Assembly: GCA_902514625.1 (NCBI GenBank)
Contig: CABXRK010000001.1
Span: 1-64,000, forward strand
DNA length: 64,000 nucleotides
Source: an uncultured Bacteroidota bacterium
GTDB lineage: Bacteria; Bacteroidota; Bacteroidia; Flavobacteriales; Flavobacteriaceae
Direction of reading: 5' to 3'
Shown piece after piece: positions 16,674-26,716 of the stretch (within the stretch, counting starts at the first letter, position 1; every line of letters starts with the position of its first letter). The position numbers were made by a program, and so were the translations under genes. Below the pieces are notes generated by a model. It was not told where the DNA came from. It saw nothing but the letters and a program-made list of their open reading frames with translations, and searched no databases.

Positions 16674-19155
16674 ATTTATTTTAATTCTAACTTTTCTTTC
16701 TATATCTAATATTATATATAGTCAAAAGATAAGGGTTATTGATGATTTAAATGGGAACACTCTTTCAAATGTCATTGCATTTAATTATGAACAAAAAATC
16801 TATTCATTGTCAGATAAAAATGGTGAATTAGATATTAGTGACTTTAAAAAAGATGAAATTATTTTTTTTCAATTGTTAGGATATAAAGAAATTTCGTTAA
16901 GAAAAAGCGAAATTATAAACAATGGATTATTAGTAGAACTTCAATATGAAAAAAATGAGTTAGAAGAAGTTATTCTATCAGTTGCAAGAAAGTCATCTTC
17001 AAAGAAAAAAATTGCAAAAAAAGTTTCAATAATAACAGCTGATCAAATTGAATTTAATATGTCATCTACTGGCGCGGAATTATTAAATATAAGTCCTGGA
17101 ATTAGAGTTCAAAAATCTCAAGGTGGTGGCGGAAGCCCTGTTATTAGAGGATTTGAAGCCAATAGAGTGCTTTTGGTAATTGATGGTGTTAGAATGAATA
17201 ATGCAATTTATAGATCTGGTCATCTTCATAATTCAATAACTGTTGATCCTCACAATATAGATCGCGTAGAAATAATATACGGGCCTTCTTCTGTTGGTTA
17301 TGGTTCTGATGCGCTTGGCGGAGTAATTCATTTTTATACAAAAACCCCTGAAATAAATATTGAAAAAAAAATTAAAACTACATTTTCTAGCAAGTTTTCA
17401 TCTTCTGATTTGTCTTTGATTAACAATATTACATCAACATACAGTTCAAAAAAATGGGCTAGTATTACAAGTATAAGCTCCTCCAAATTTAATGATATTT
17501 TAACTGGGAAGAAAAGATTTCATGGGTTTAAATCTTGGGGACTAAATAATTATTATTACCCCTCAAACAGCAATGTTTATTATATAAATCCAATTAAAAA
17601 TCCGAACCCAAACATTCAGAAAAATACGGGATATAGTCAATATGATGTTTTTCAAAAGTTTGCAATCTTATTACCACAACAATTTAAATTAAATCTTAAT
17701 CTACAATTTTCTAATTCTTCAAATATTTCCAGGTATGATAAACTCACTGAAAAAAACTCCTCTGGAAAATTAAAATATTCCGAATGGTACTATGGCCCTC
17801 AAAAGAGATTATTTTTTGCACCTCAATTAAAATTTTATCCTGGAAAGAAATTAATAAAAAAAGGGACTCTAACCCCTGCAATACAATTCATAAAAGAATC
17901 TAGAATAAATAGAAGGTCTAATGCTTTAAATAAGTCAATACAAAAGGAATCTCTTGTTGTTTACAGTTTAAATGGCGATTTTGAGGGATCAATGACCCCT
18001 AAACTTTCTTTTTCATATGGATTTGAGGTAGTTCAAAACAAATTAAGTTCAACCGCATATTCTGAAAAATTGATTTTACTTAATAATAAAATAATCGGAT
18101 TTGAAAATAGAATACTAATTCCCACAAGATATCCAAGTGGTGGAAGCTCATATAAAAATTACGCTTCATATATAAATTTTGATTTTGACATAAACAAATC
18201 AACTACTATAAATTATGGTCTTCGTTTTACCTGGTCATCAATAGAAGCTAATTGGCAAGAATTGGCTTCTATTGATGCATTTTTATCTAATTATAAATCT
18301 AATTCAAATGCATTAACTACTAGTTTAGGGATAGCGCATAGGACTAATAATAATTTAAAATTTAATGCAATATTTTCTAGTGGATTTAGAAATCCTAACA
18401 TTGACGATATTGGAAAAATTAGAGAAAATAATGGAATACTTACAGTCCCCAATACATTTCTGAAGCCTGAATATGCTTATAATTTTGATTTAGGGTTAGA
18501 TTATTTTTCGCCCAAAATAAAAAATACCATCTCTTTTAGAACTTTTATTTCATTAATATCTAGACATATTGTTAGATCCAATTATACTATTTTCGCTGAT
18601 AAGTCAACAAAAAACCCAAATACAATTTTATACGATGGGAATGAGGTTATAACAATTGCAAATAAGAATTTGGGTAATAGGGTAATATATGGAGGGTCAC
18701 TTGATACAAAAATTTCTATAAATAAAACCTTAAAATTCATTTCTAATTTTACTTTAACAAAAGCTGATTCAAATATAAAATATGGTCCTATGCCCTCTAT
18801 CTCTCCATTTTTTGGGGCTATTATTTTTAACTATAGCAAAAAGAATTTTTCAGTGGAAACTAAAATTAAATTTAGTGAGTCTAAACGCCCTGATGAATTT
18901 AGCAAAGGAGGAGAAGATAGGCTTGAATCAACTCCATTAATAAAATCTTCAATATTAAATGGGGAAAAAATTAATTATTATTACGGTTTCCCTTCATGGA
19001 ATACTTTTTCAATTATTTCTAATTACATGATTAATGAATCATTTATAATTAATTTAGGAATTAATAATATTTTTGATGCTAATTATCGAGAATTTTCCTC
19101 AGGTATTTCATCTCCAGGAAGAAATTTTATTGCAGGAATACGATTCGATTTTTAA
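16651..19155 (+). CDS. TonB-dependent outer-membrane receptor
   Basis: The 834-aa protein has an N-terminal signal peptide (cleavage after about residue 24, ...IIYS-Q), a short carboxypeptidase-regulatory-like domain at about 25-100, a TonB plug with ISPGIRVQKSQGGGGSPVIRG-type sequence and DGVRMNNAIYRSGHLHNSIT at about 165-200, and a long beta-barrel ending in a terminal aromatic (FDF). The plug and the GFRNPNIDD stretch in the barrel recall haem/siderophore-type receptors, but substrate is uncertain. No SusD partner gene is next to it, which argues against polysaccharide uptake. It starts 23 nt inside recO; a TTG 9 nt later would also leave an intact signal peptide. Confidence 0.85.
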   Translation: MNYLIIHKFILILTFLSISNIIYSQKIRVIDDLNGNTLSNVIAFNYEQKIYSLSDKNGELDISDFKKDEIIFFQLLGYKEISLRKSEIINNGLLVELQYEKNELEEVILSVARKSSSKKKIAKKVSIITADQIEFNMSSTGAELLNISPGIRVQKSQGGGGSPVIRGFEANRVLLVIDGVRMNNAIYRSGHLHNSITVDPHNIDRVEIIYGPSSVGYGSDALGGVIHFYTKTPEINIEKKIKTTFSSKFSSSDLSLINNITSTYSSKKWASITSISSSKFNDILTGKKRFHGFKSWGLNNYYYPSNSNVYYINPIKNPNPNIQKNTGYSQYDVFQKFAILLPQQFKLNLNLQFSNSSNISRYDKLTEKNSSGKLKYSEWYYGPQKRLFFAPQLKFYPGKKLIKKGTLTPAIQFIKESRINRRSNALNKSIQKESLVVYSLNGDFEGSMTPKLSFSYGFEVVQNKLSSTAYSEKLILLNNKIIGFENRILIPTRYPSGGSSYKNYASYINFDFDINKSTTINYGLRFTWSSIEANWQELASIDAFLSNYKSNSNALTTSLGIAHRTNNNLKFNAIFSSGFRNPNIDDIGKIRENNGILTVPNTFLKPEYAYNFDLGLDYFSPKIKNTISFRTFISLISRHIVRSNYTIFADKSTKNPNTILYDGNEVITIANKNLGNRVIYGGSLDTKISINKTLKFISNFTLTKADSNIKYGPMPSISPFFGAIIFNYSKKNFSVETKIKFSESKRPDEFSKGGEDRLESTPLIKSSILNGEKINYYYGFPSWNTFSIISNYMINESFIINLGINNIFDANYREFSSGISSPGRNFIAGIRFDF

Positions 19156-19253
19156 AACTGTAAATATTAAGTATAATTATAACAACTTGAAAAATGAAAT
19201 GAATATTTGTTTATAAATTGCTTAATTTCGCAATTTGATTAACTATATGTTAA

Positions 19254-22200
19254 ATGTCTTTTAAAGAATATAAGGGATTGGATTTGAATAAAATCTCAAA
19301 AGAGATTTTAAAAATATGGAGTGAAAAGTCTATATTTAAAAAGAGTGTTATTTCTCGTGAAAATTCTGAAAATTACATCTTTTACGAAGGGCCTCCTTCA
19401 GCAAATGGCATTCCAGGTATTCATCATATGATGGGAAGAACAATTAAGGACATTTTCTGCAGGTATAAAACCCTACAAGGGTTTCAAGTAAACCGAAAAG
19501 CTGGTTGGGATACTCATGGACTTCCAGTAGAACTTAGCGTCGAAAAAGAACTAGGAATTACAAAAGAAGCTATTGGGGGAAAAATCAGTGTAAAAGATTT
19601 TAATTCTGCCTGTAAAGTAGCTGTAATGAAATACACAAAAACTTGGAAGGAATTAACTAACAAAATGGGTTATTGGATTGATATGGATTCTCCATATGTT
19701 ACTTATAATTCAAAGTATATAGAAACTGTTTGGTGGCTAATCAAGCAACTTCATCTTAAGGATTTGCTTTATAAGGGTTATTCTATTCAACCTTATTCTC
19801 CAAAGGCAGGTACTGGTCTTAGTTCTCATGAACTTAATCAACCCGGCACCTACAAAAGCGTTAGTGATACAAGTGTTACTGCTCAGTTTAAAGCTATTTT
19901 TTCTAGTCTGCCAGAAAAATTAAAAAAGTATAATAATTTATACTTACTAGCTTGGACTACGACACCCTGGACTCTACCATCTAACACTGCTTTATCTGTA
20001 AATGAGAATATTAATTACTGTATAATTAAAACATTTAATCAATATACTTTTTCTCCTATTAGCGTTGTAATAGCAACTAAATTAATTGATAAAATTTTTA
20101 ATAAAAAATTTTTTAAAGTTAAATCATTAAAAGAATTAAGTGCTTATAATTCAAATGACAAAAAAATTCCATTTTTATTTTGTCAACATATAAAAGGAAA
20201 AGATTTAATAGATATTAAATATGAAAAATTATGGGAAGATGCTCCAATGCCATTGCATTTTCCTGAAAATGCATTTAGAATTATTTCTGGAAACTTTGTT
20301 AATATAGAGGAAGGAACAGGTATAGTTCATACTGCTCCTACTTTCGGTGCTGATGATTCTAAAGCTGCAAAAGAGGCTGTTCCTGAAGTTCCTCCTCTTA
20401 TGGTTAAGGATGAAAATAATATTCCTGTGCCATTAGTTGATCTTGAAGGAAAATTCAGAAAAGAATTAGGGGCATTAGGTGGAAAATATGTTAAAAATGA
20501 ATATTATGAAACTAATAAAGTCCCTGAAAAATCTGTAGATGTTGAAATAGCAATAAAATTAAAAGAAAACAACAAAGCGTTTAATGTAGAAAAACACATT
20601 CACTCATATCCAAATTGTTGGAGGACTGATAAACCAATTTTGTACTATCCTCTTGATTCTTGGTTTATTAAAGTTTCTTCTCATAATAAAAAGTTATCAA
20701 GGCAAAATGCTTCAATAAATTGGAAACCGAAAAATACAGGAGAAGGAAGGTTTGGAAATTGGTTATTAAATGCAAATGATTGGAATTTATCTCGTTCTAG
20801 ATTCTGGGGGATCCCTCTTCCTATTTGGAGATCAAAAAATAAATCTGAGACTAAGGTTATTGGCTCAATTGAAGAACTAATAATCGAAATAAATAAATCG
20901 TTAGAAATTGGTTTAATGAAAAAAAATCCATTCTCTAAATTCAAAATAGGAGACATGCAAAACTCTAATTATGAAAAAATAGATTTACATAAAGAAAATG
21001 TTGATGAAATAATTTTAACCACTTCTGATGGCAAACCAATGTATAGAGAATCTGATCTTATCGATGTTTGGTTTGATTCTGGATCAATGCCTTTTGCTCA
21101 ACTTCACTATCCTTTTGAAAATATTGAAAAAATTGACGGTAAAATTAATTTTCCCGCAGATTTTATTTGTGAGGGAGTTGATCAAACAAGAGGTTGGTTT
21201 TATACCCTTCATGTAATTTCAACTTTATTATTTGATTCTGTTGCATATAAAAATGTGATTTCTAATGGATTAGTACTTGACAAAAAAGGACAAAAAATGT
21301 CAAAAAGGTTGGGCAATGTAATTGACCCATTTGAAACACTTGAAAAATATGGCCCAGATGCAACAAGATGGTATATGGTAAATAATTCTAACCCATGGGA
21401 TAATTTAAAATTTGATTTTAAAGGAATTGAAGAAGTTAAAAGAAAATTCTTTGGCACCCTTTTTAATACTTATTCTTTTTTTAGCCTCTACTCAAACATT
21501 GATGGATGGATTTATAAAGAAGCTCCAATTCCTCTAAAAAATAGAGTTGAAACTGATCAATGGATTTTGTCAGAACTACATTCATTGATCAAAACTGTTG
21601 ATTCTGCTTATCAAGATTTTGAACCCACAAAAGCTTCAAGAGCAATCTCAAATTTTGTCCAAGAACTTTTAAGTAATTGGTATGTTAGACTTTCCAGAAG
21701 AAGATTTTGGAAAGGAGCTTATGGTAAAGATAAAATTTCTGCTTATCAAACTCTCTTCGAATGTCTTATTACAATAAGTAAACTTTGTTCACCAATAGCT
21801 CCATTTTACTCAGATAATTTATATCTAGATCTGTGTAGTGCTACTAATATAGAAAATCACGAATCCGTTCATCTTAGTTCATTCCCAAAGCATAACTCAG
21901 AATATATTAATCACTACCTAGAAGAAAGTATGTTAAAAGCTAGAATAATTTCTTCTTTAGTATTGTCCCTAAGAAAAAAAGAACAAATAAAAGTTAGACA
22001 GCCACTTAACAAAATACTTATTCCCATTTTAAATGCCAATGAAAAAAAATCTATTTTAAAAGTTAAAGAATTAATTCTTTCAGAAACTAATGTAAAAAAA
22101 ATTGAATTCATTGATGATGAAAGCGAACTTCTGATTAAAGAAATCAAGCCTAATTTTAAATCCCTAGGACCTAAATTTGGTAAAGACATTAAAAAAATTG

Positions 22201-22655
22201 AGTCTTTAATTTCAAAATTAACTGCTCAACAAATATATGATCTTGAAAATGACAAATCTATTCCTCTTAAACTAAATAATAAATTAATTTCTATTTCAAA
22301 AAATGATATTGAAATTAAATCTAAAGATATTAATGGTTGGTTGGTTGCTAAAGGAAATGGAATAACTTTAGCTTTAGACATTCAAATAACTGAAAATTTA
22401 GCTTATGAAGGAATAGCTCGAGAATTGATAAATAGAATTCAAAATCTAAGAAAAGATATCGGATTTAAAGTTACAGACAAAATTATTATATATTTGAAAA
22501 AAAATAATATACTTGATCCTATTATAAAAATACATGAAAACCATATAAAAGGAGAAACGTTATGTGAAAAAATCATTATTAAGAAAAATATTGATAATGG
22601 TCATAATATCGCATTTGAAAAAATCAAAACAGAGATTTTAATTTTAAAAAAATGA
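19254..22655 (+). CDS. ileS: Isoleucyl-tRNA synthetase
   Basis: IleRS charges tRNA-Ile. The 1133-aa protein is longer than the E. coli enzyme and matches the large Bacteroidota form (type 2, eukaryote-like, usually insensitive to mupirocin). The HIGH-like motif is PGIHH around residues 54-58, inside PPSANGIPGIHHMMGRTIKD. The editing domain has LAWTTTPWTLPSNTA, and KMSKR is at about 681-685. The C-terminal anticodon-binding part (NWYVRLSRRRFWKG) is intact. It leads a block with a DksA-like gene and lspA, an order common in Flavobacteriaceae. Its stop overlaps the next start by 4 nt. Confidence 0.96.
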   Translation: MSFKEYKGLDLNKISKEILKIWSEKSIFKKSVISRENSENYIFYEGPPSANGIPGIHHMMGRTIKDIFCRYKTLQGFQVNRKAGWDTHGLPVELSVEKELGITKEAIGGKISVKDFNSACKVAVMKYTKTWKELTNKMGYWIDMDSPYVTYNSKYIETVWWLIKQLHLKDLLYKGYSIQPYSPKAGTGLSSHELNQPGTYKSVSDTSVTAQFKAIFSSLPEKLKKYNNLYLLAWTTTPWTLPSNTALSVNENINYCIIKTFNQYTFSPISVVIATKLIDKIFNKKFFKVKSLKELSAYNSNDKKIPFLFCQHIKGKDLIDIKYEKLWEDAPMPLHFPENAFRIISGNFVNIEEGTGIVHTAPTFGADDSKAAKEAVPEVPPLMVKDENNIPVPLVDLEGKFRKELGALGGKYVKNEYYETNKVPEKSVDVEIAIKLKENNKAFNVEKHIHSYPNCWRTDKPILYYPLDSWFIKVSSHNKKLSRQNASINWKPKNTGEGRFGNWLLNANDWNLSRSRFWGIPLPIWRSKNKSETKVIGSIEELIIEINKSLEIGLMKKNPFSKFKIGDMQNSNYEKIDLHKENVDEIILTTSDGKPMYRESDLIDVWFDSGSMPFAQLHYPFENIEKIDGKINFPADFICEGVDQTRGWFYTLHVISTLLFDSVAYKNVISNGLVLDKKGQKMSKRLGNVIDPFETLEKYGPDATRWYMVNNSNPWDNLKFDFKGIEEVKRKFFGTLFNTYSFFSLYSNIDGWIYKEAPIPLKNRVETDQWILSELHSLIKTVDSAYQDFEPTKASRAISNFVQELLSNWYVRLSRRRFWKGAYGKDKISAYQTLFECLITISKLCSPIAPFYSDNLYLDLCSATNIENHESVHLSSFPKHNSEYINHYLEESMLKARIISSLVLSLRKKEQIKVRQPLNKILIPILNANEKKSILKVKELILSETNVKKIEFIDDESELLIKEIKPNFKSLGPKFGKDIKKIESLISKLTAQQIYDLENDKSIPLKLNNKLISISKNDIEIKSKDINGWLVAKGNGITLALDIQITENLAYEGIARELINRIQNLRKDIGFKVTDKIIIYLKKNNILDPIIKIHENHIKGETLCEKIIIKKNIDNGHNIAFEKIKTEILILKK

Positions 22656-23029
22656 AAAAAAAATCAGGATATTCACAAAAAGAACTTTCAGAGTTTAGAA
22701 AAATAATAGAAACCAAGATCTTTTTAGCTAAAAAAGATCTTGATCTTTTAAAAAGCTCATACAAAAATGATCGAAATAATGGAACTGAAGATACTTCTCC
22801 AACATTTAAAGCGTTTGAAGAAGGCTCTGAAACTATGTCTAAAGAAGCTAATACTCAATTAGCAATTAGACAAGAAAAATTTATTAGAGATCTTAAAAAT
22901 GCACTTATAAGAATTAAAAACAAGACCTATGGAATATGTCGAGTAACTGGAACCCTTATTCAAAAAGAACGTTTAAAACTTGTTCCACATGCTACTTTAA
23001 GTATAGAAGCAAAAAAAATACAAAAGTAA
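22652..23029 (+). CDS. TraR/DksA-family protein without zinc-finger cysteines
   Basis: The 125-aa protein has the DksA/TraR plan: a coiled-coil region (about 10-90) and a C-terminal segment TYGICRVTGTLIQKERLKLVPHATLSIE. In DksA this segment holds a C4 zinc finger; here only one cysteine remains, a state common in flavobacterial homologues. DksA proteins bind RNA polymerase through the secondary channel and modulate rRNA and stress promoters; whether this version does so is not known. It overlaps ileS by 4 nt, and the next gene appears to start 94 nt inside it. Confidence 0.82.
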   Translation: MKKKSGYSQKELSEFRKIIETKIFLAKKDLDLLKSSYKNDRNNGTEDTSPTFKAFEEGSETMSKEANTQLAIRQEKFIRDLKNALIRIKNKTYGICRVTGTLIQKERLKLVPHATLSIEAKKIQK

Positions 23030-23595
23030 ATTTTAAATTAATCCTTTCTCTTTTTGTTTTTTTATTCCAACTTTCTTTTGGACAAAGAGAAATTAAAAAA
23101 GATTGGGATACTAATTTGTTTTCTAAAGTAACTTTTTACATTCCATTTTCTAATAAAATCAATATTTATAACAACTCAAACCAAAAACTTGAAATAATTT
23201 TCAACTCAAATGGAGAATATCAAAATTCAATACTATTAAACACAAAATTAATCAATGAAGAAATTATTATAGAAGAAATTATGAATCCTCTTTTCGAAAA
23301 AAAAAATGATAAATTAAGTGCTCATAAATTAATGTCTTCATCATTTATAATCAAAATTCCCGATTATATTCCTTTAAAAATTGAAATTAACGATGCAAAA
23401 GTTAAATGCTCTGGAAATTTTCTAGATATTAATTTAAAACAAAAAGAAGGTGTATTTAATTTGATATCTCAAAAAAGTAATGGTGAAATTTTTACAGAAT
23501 ATGCTGAAATTAATATCTTCTCTAATCACCAAAGTAAATTTTCTAATTTAAAAGTTACTAGTAAGAAAGGAAATGTTTTTTATCATACACAATAA
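22936..23595 (+). CDS. Secreted protein of unknown function; start inside the DksA-like gene
   Basis: I do not recognise this protein. A hydrophobic signal-peptide core, LILSLFVFLFQLSFG followed by Gln, begins only around residue 33 of the frame, and about 170 beta-rich residues follow with no clear motif. The only standard start codon upstream of this signal peptide is ATG 22936, which lies 94 nt inside the DksA-like gene in another frame; between it and the signal peptide there is no ATG, GTG or TTG. Either the long overlap is real, giving an unusually long basic n-region, or a non-standard start (such as ATT or ATA) is used, or a sequence error hides the start. The mature protein would be periplasmic or on the surface. 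Confidence 0.6.
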   Translation: MSSNWNPYSKRTFKTCSTCYFKYRSKKNTKVNFKLILSLFVFLFQLSFGQREIKKDWDTNLFSKVTFYIPFSNKINIYNNSNQKLEIIFNSNGEYQNSILLNTKLINEEIIIEEIMNPLFEKKNDKLSAHKLMSSSFIIKIPDYIPLKIEINDAKVKCSGNFLDINLKQKEGVFNLISQKSNGEIFTEYAEINIFSNHQSKFSNLKVTSKKGNVFYHTQ

Positions 23596-23620
23596 TACTA
23601 TAAATTTGAATTAAAAATTT

Positions 23621-24268
23621 ATGAAAATAAAATCTCCTAAATTAATAAGTTGTAAATATTTGTCTATAATTATATTTATAATAATTATCGATCAATTCTC
23701 TAAAATTTATATTAAATTAAATTATCCTCTAACTTTATATGGTCAACCAGCAATTATTGATTGGGGATTTTTTAAATTATTATTTATAGAAAACAGAGGA
23801 ATGGCCTGGGGAACTAAAATCAATGATTTTATACCTTTTATTTCTGAAGAAACAGGGAAACTGTTTTTAACTATTTTAAGGCTTATTGCAATATCTATTT
23901 TATCCTTCTGGTTAATTGAAACTATCCGAAATAAAGCTCATTATCTTAAAACTACCGCTTTATCCCTAATTTTAGCAGGTGCAATAGGAAATATTATTGA
24001 TTCCTTATTCTACGGAGTAATTTTTTCTCATAGTTATGGTCAAATAGCTCAATTTCTTCCTGAAAAAGGATATGCCCCTTTTCTTTTTGGAAATGTGGTG
24101 GATATGCTACAATTCCCTCTTGTATCATGGAAATGGCCAAGTTGGATACCATGGATAGGTGGAAATGACTATACGTTTTTTCAATATGTTTTTAACTTTG
24201 CCGATTCTTCAATAAGTATTGGAATAGCTATCATTTTAATTTTTAACAAAAAAATAATTAATTCTTAA
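23621..24268 (+). CDS. lspA: Lipoprotein signal peptidase
   Basis: LspA removes signal peptides from prolipoproteins in the inner membrane. The 215-aa protein has four hydrophobic helices and the family's motifs: IIDQFSK in helix 1, FIENRGMAWG, GNIIDSLFYG, and the two catalytic-aspartate segments GNVVDMLQFPL and FNFADSSISIG. It is longer than the E. coli enzyme because of the loop with HSYGQIAQFLPEKGYAPFLFG, which is usual for Bacteroidota. Its stop overlaps the 3' end of the convergent fthC gene by 4 nt. Confidence 0.93.
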   Translation: MKIKSPKLISCKYLSIIIFIIIIDQFSKIYIKLNYPLTLYGQPAIIDWGFFKLLFIENRGMAWGTKINDFIPFISEETGKLFLTILRLIAISILSFWLIETIRNKAHYLKTTALSLILAGAIGNIIDSLFYGVIFSHSYGQIAQFLPEKGYAPFLFGNVVDMLQFPLVSWKWPSWIPWIGGNDYTFFQYVFNFADSSISIGIAIILIFNKKIINS

Positions 24269-24831
24269 AATTGATAAATCCTAGATGGAGTGACACAATA
24301 ATCAATTCTTATATCTCTTTTGTTTGAAGGTATTAACTTTTCTTCTGGTGGAAAAAATGACAATCCTATCTTTAAACAATCATTATTACAGCTTTTTAAA
24401 AAATTATCGTAATACCCTTTGCCGTAACCTATCCGATTGCCATTTATATCATAAACGAGTAACGGGACAAAAACAACATCAATTTTTTTAGAATTAATTT
24501 GAATGCCATTTTTAGGCTGAAAAATTCCAATTTTACTTTGCTCAATTATTGTAAAATCAGTAAGCAAAAAATTTTTTAAACTAGTTTTTGAACATACTTT
24601 CGGTACTGCTATTTTCTTGCCTCTCCCTTGTAGTAGTGAAATTATATAACTGGTTTCAACCTCTTTCAATTTAGGAATCGTCAAAAATAAATGAAACATT
24701 TTTTTATTCCATATGCTCATTTTATTACAATTATTAGCAATATCCAGACTCATCTGATGAATTTCCTTATCAGAAATTTTATTTCTCAAACCTCTATAAA
24801 CTTTTCTGAAAGTATTCTTTATGTTTTTCAT
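24265..24831 (-). CDS. fthC: 5-formyltetrahydrofolate cyclo-ligase
   Basis: The enzyme converts 5-formyl-THF to 5,10-methenyl-THF with ATP. The protein has the N-terminal RKVYRGLRNKIS segment and the signature NGNRIGYGKGYYDNFL (positions 24393-24440 on the minus strand). I placed the start at the internal ATG (24831), giving 188 aa, since families begin a few residues before the RKxYRxLR stretch; an in-frame ATG at 24873 would add 14 residues, mostly basic, without family support. Divergent from uvrC. Confidence 0.88.
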   Translation of the reverse strand: MKNIKNTFRKVYRGLRNKISDKEIHQMSLDIANNCNKMSIWNKKMFHLFLTIPKLKEVETSYIISLLQGRGKKIAVPKVCSKTSLKNFLLTDFTIIEQSKIGIFQPKNGIQINSKKIDVVFVPLLVYDINGNRIGYGKGYYDNFLKSCNNDCLKIGLSFFPPEEKLIPSNKRDIRIDYCVTPSRIYQF

Positions 24832-24901
24832 TTTATTTATATTTTTAAATTTAAGTGTTTTCTTTATATACATTATATAATTTAAAAATTAGTTTAGATT
24901 A

Positions 24902-26641
24902 ATGAAAATTGCTGCTCTTGAAATACAATTAAAAACTTTACCTGAGTGTCCAGGGGTTTATAAATTCTTCAACCGAAAAAAAAATATTCTATATATAGGA
25001 AAGGCAAAAAATCTCAAAAAAAGAGTTTCTTCTTACTTTAATAAAAATCATAAAAATTTTAAAACTAATATTCTTGTAAGGCAAATTTTTATAATTGAAA
25101 ACATTGTTGTTGAAACTGAAATGGATGCTTTACTCCTTGAAAATAATTTAATAAAAAAATACAAGCCTAAATATAATGTTTTATTAAAAGATGATAAAAC
25201 TTACCCATGGATTTGTATAAAAAAACATCCTAAACCAAGAATCTTTTACACTAGAAAAATAGAAGAAAATTCAGATGAATATTTTGGGCCTTTTACAAGT
25301 GTCAAAAATGTGAAATTTTTAATTCAATTAATTAAAGACTTATATCCTTTTTTAAATCACGAATTAATTCACTTATTAAAAAACACTTACCAAGAAAATG
25401 AAATCAATCTTTATGATAAGAACATCAAATCAATAAAAGCACTCATAAAAGGAAATTTCAAAGAGTGTGTTCGTCAGTTCAAAAAAGAAATGAATGATTT
25501 TTCAGCAAAGATGGAATTTGAAAATGCTCAGAAAATTAAAGAAAAAATTGGTGTTTTATATACTTATCAAAGTAAATCTACAATTGTTAATCCTAAAATA
25601 ACAAACACAGATGTATTTACCGTTTTCTCTGATAAAATTTTTGCATATGTAAACTACATGCAAATTTCATATGGTTCAATTAATAGCTCTTATACAATTG
25701 AAATAAAAAAGAAATTAAATGAATCCGATAGAAAAATTCTAAAAATTGCAATTATCGAATTAAGAAAAAGATTTAATTCTGTTTCTAAAGAAATATTGAC
25801 ACAGTTTAAGATTGATTTACCTTATAAAATTAATTGTATTGTTCCAAAATTAGGTGACAAAAAAAATTTAATAGCTTTATCGCTTAAAAACGCAAAGTCT
25901 TTCAGATTAGAAAGATTTAAACAAATTCAAATTCTTGACCCTGAAAAACATACAAAAAGACTTCTAAATCAAATAAGACAAGATCTGAAACTTTCTAAAA
26001 CTCCTTTTCATATTGAATGTTTTGATAATTCAAACCTTCAGGGAACTAATCCAGTTGCTGCTTGCGTAGTATTTAAAAATTGTAAGCCTTCTAAAAAAGA
26101 TTATAGACATTACGATATCAAATCAGTTAAAGGCCCTAATGATTTTGCTTCCATGGAAGAAATAATTTTTAGAAGATATACCAGACTTTTAAATGAAAGA
26201 AGAAATTTGCCTCAACTAATTGTAATAGATGGAGGTAAAGGTCAAGTTTCTTCTGCCGTTAAAAGTATCAACAAACTTAATCTAAGTGAAAAAATTTCAA
26301 TTATAGGCATCGCTAAAAAATTAGAAAAAATCTATTTTCCAAATGACTCTGTTCCAATTTATCTGGATAAAAAATCTGAAACTCTAAGAATAATACAACA
26401 ATTGCGAAATGAAGCTCATAGATTTGGGATTAAACTACATAGAAAAAAAAGAAACCAAAATTCATTAACATCTAAATTAGATGAGATTACTGGAATAGGA
26501 AAAAAGACAAAAGAATCTCTATTGAAAGAATACAAATCATTTAAAAACATTTCTAAGGCATCTTTAGAAAATTTATCTTTTCTGATAGGGCCTTCAAAAG
26601 CAAAAAAAATAATTAATTTAACAAAAAAAAATTCTAGTTAA
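24902..26641 (+). CDS. uvrC: Excinuclease ABC subunit C
   Basis: UvrC makes both incisions in nucleotide excision repair. The 579-aa protein shows the GIY-YIG nuclease domain (GVYKFF...LYIGKAKNLKKR, residues 18-40), a UvrB-binding UVR motif (FKKEMNDFSAKMEFENAQKI, about 193-212), the RNase H-like second nuclease domain with ECFDNSNLQGTNPVA at about 370-384 and VIDGGKGQVSSA, and C-terminal helix-hairpin-helix motifs (ITGIGKKTKESLL). All parts are complete. Confidence 0.96.
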   Translation: MKIAALEIQLKTLPECPGVYKFFNRKKNILYIGKAKNLKKRVSSYFNKNHKNFKTNILVRQIFIIENIVVETEMDALLLENNLIKKYKPKYNVLLKDDKTYPWICIKKHPKPRIFYTRKIEENSDEYFGPFTSVKNVKFLIQLIKDLYPFLNHELIHLLKNTYQENEINLYDKNIKSIKALIKGNFKECVRQFKKEMNDFSAKMEFENAQKIKEKIGVLYTYQSKSTIVNPKITNTDVFTVFSDKIFAYVNYMQISYGSINSSYTIEIKKKLNESDRKILKIAIIELRKRFNSVSKEILTQFKIDLPYKINCIVPKLGDKKNLIALSLKNAKSFRLERFKQIQILDPEKHTKRLLNQIRQDLKLSKTPFHIECFDNSNLQGTNPVAACVVFKNCKPSKKDYRHYDIKSVKGPNDFASMEEIIFRRYTRLLNERRNLPQLIVIDGGKGQVSSAVKSINKLNLSEKISIIGIAKKLEKIYFPNDSVPIYLDKKSETLRIIQQLRNEAHRFGIKLHRKKRNQNSLTSKLDEITGIGKKTKESLLKEYKSFKNISKASLENLSFLIGPSKAKKIINLTKKNSS

Positions 26642-26716
26642 TATTGTTAATATTTTAATTAATAATTTCAAATCAGTAGTTTTTAAATTACTAGTAATTA
26701 AATTATATTGAAAATT

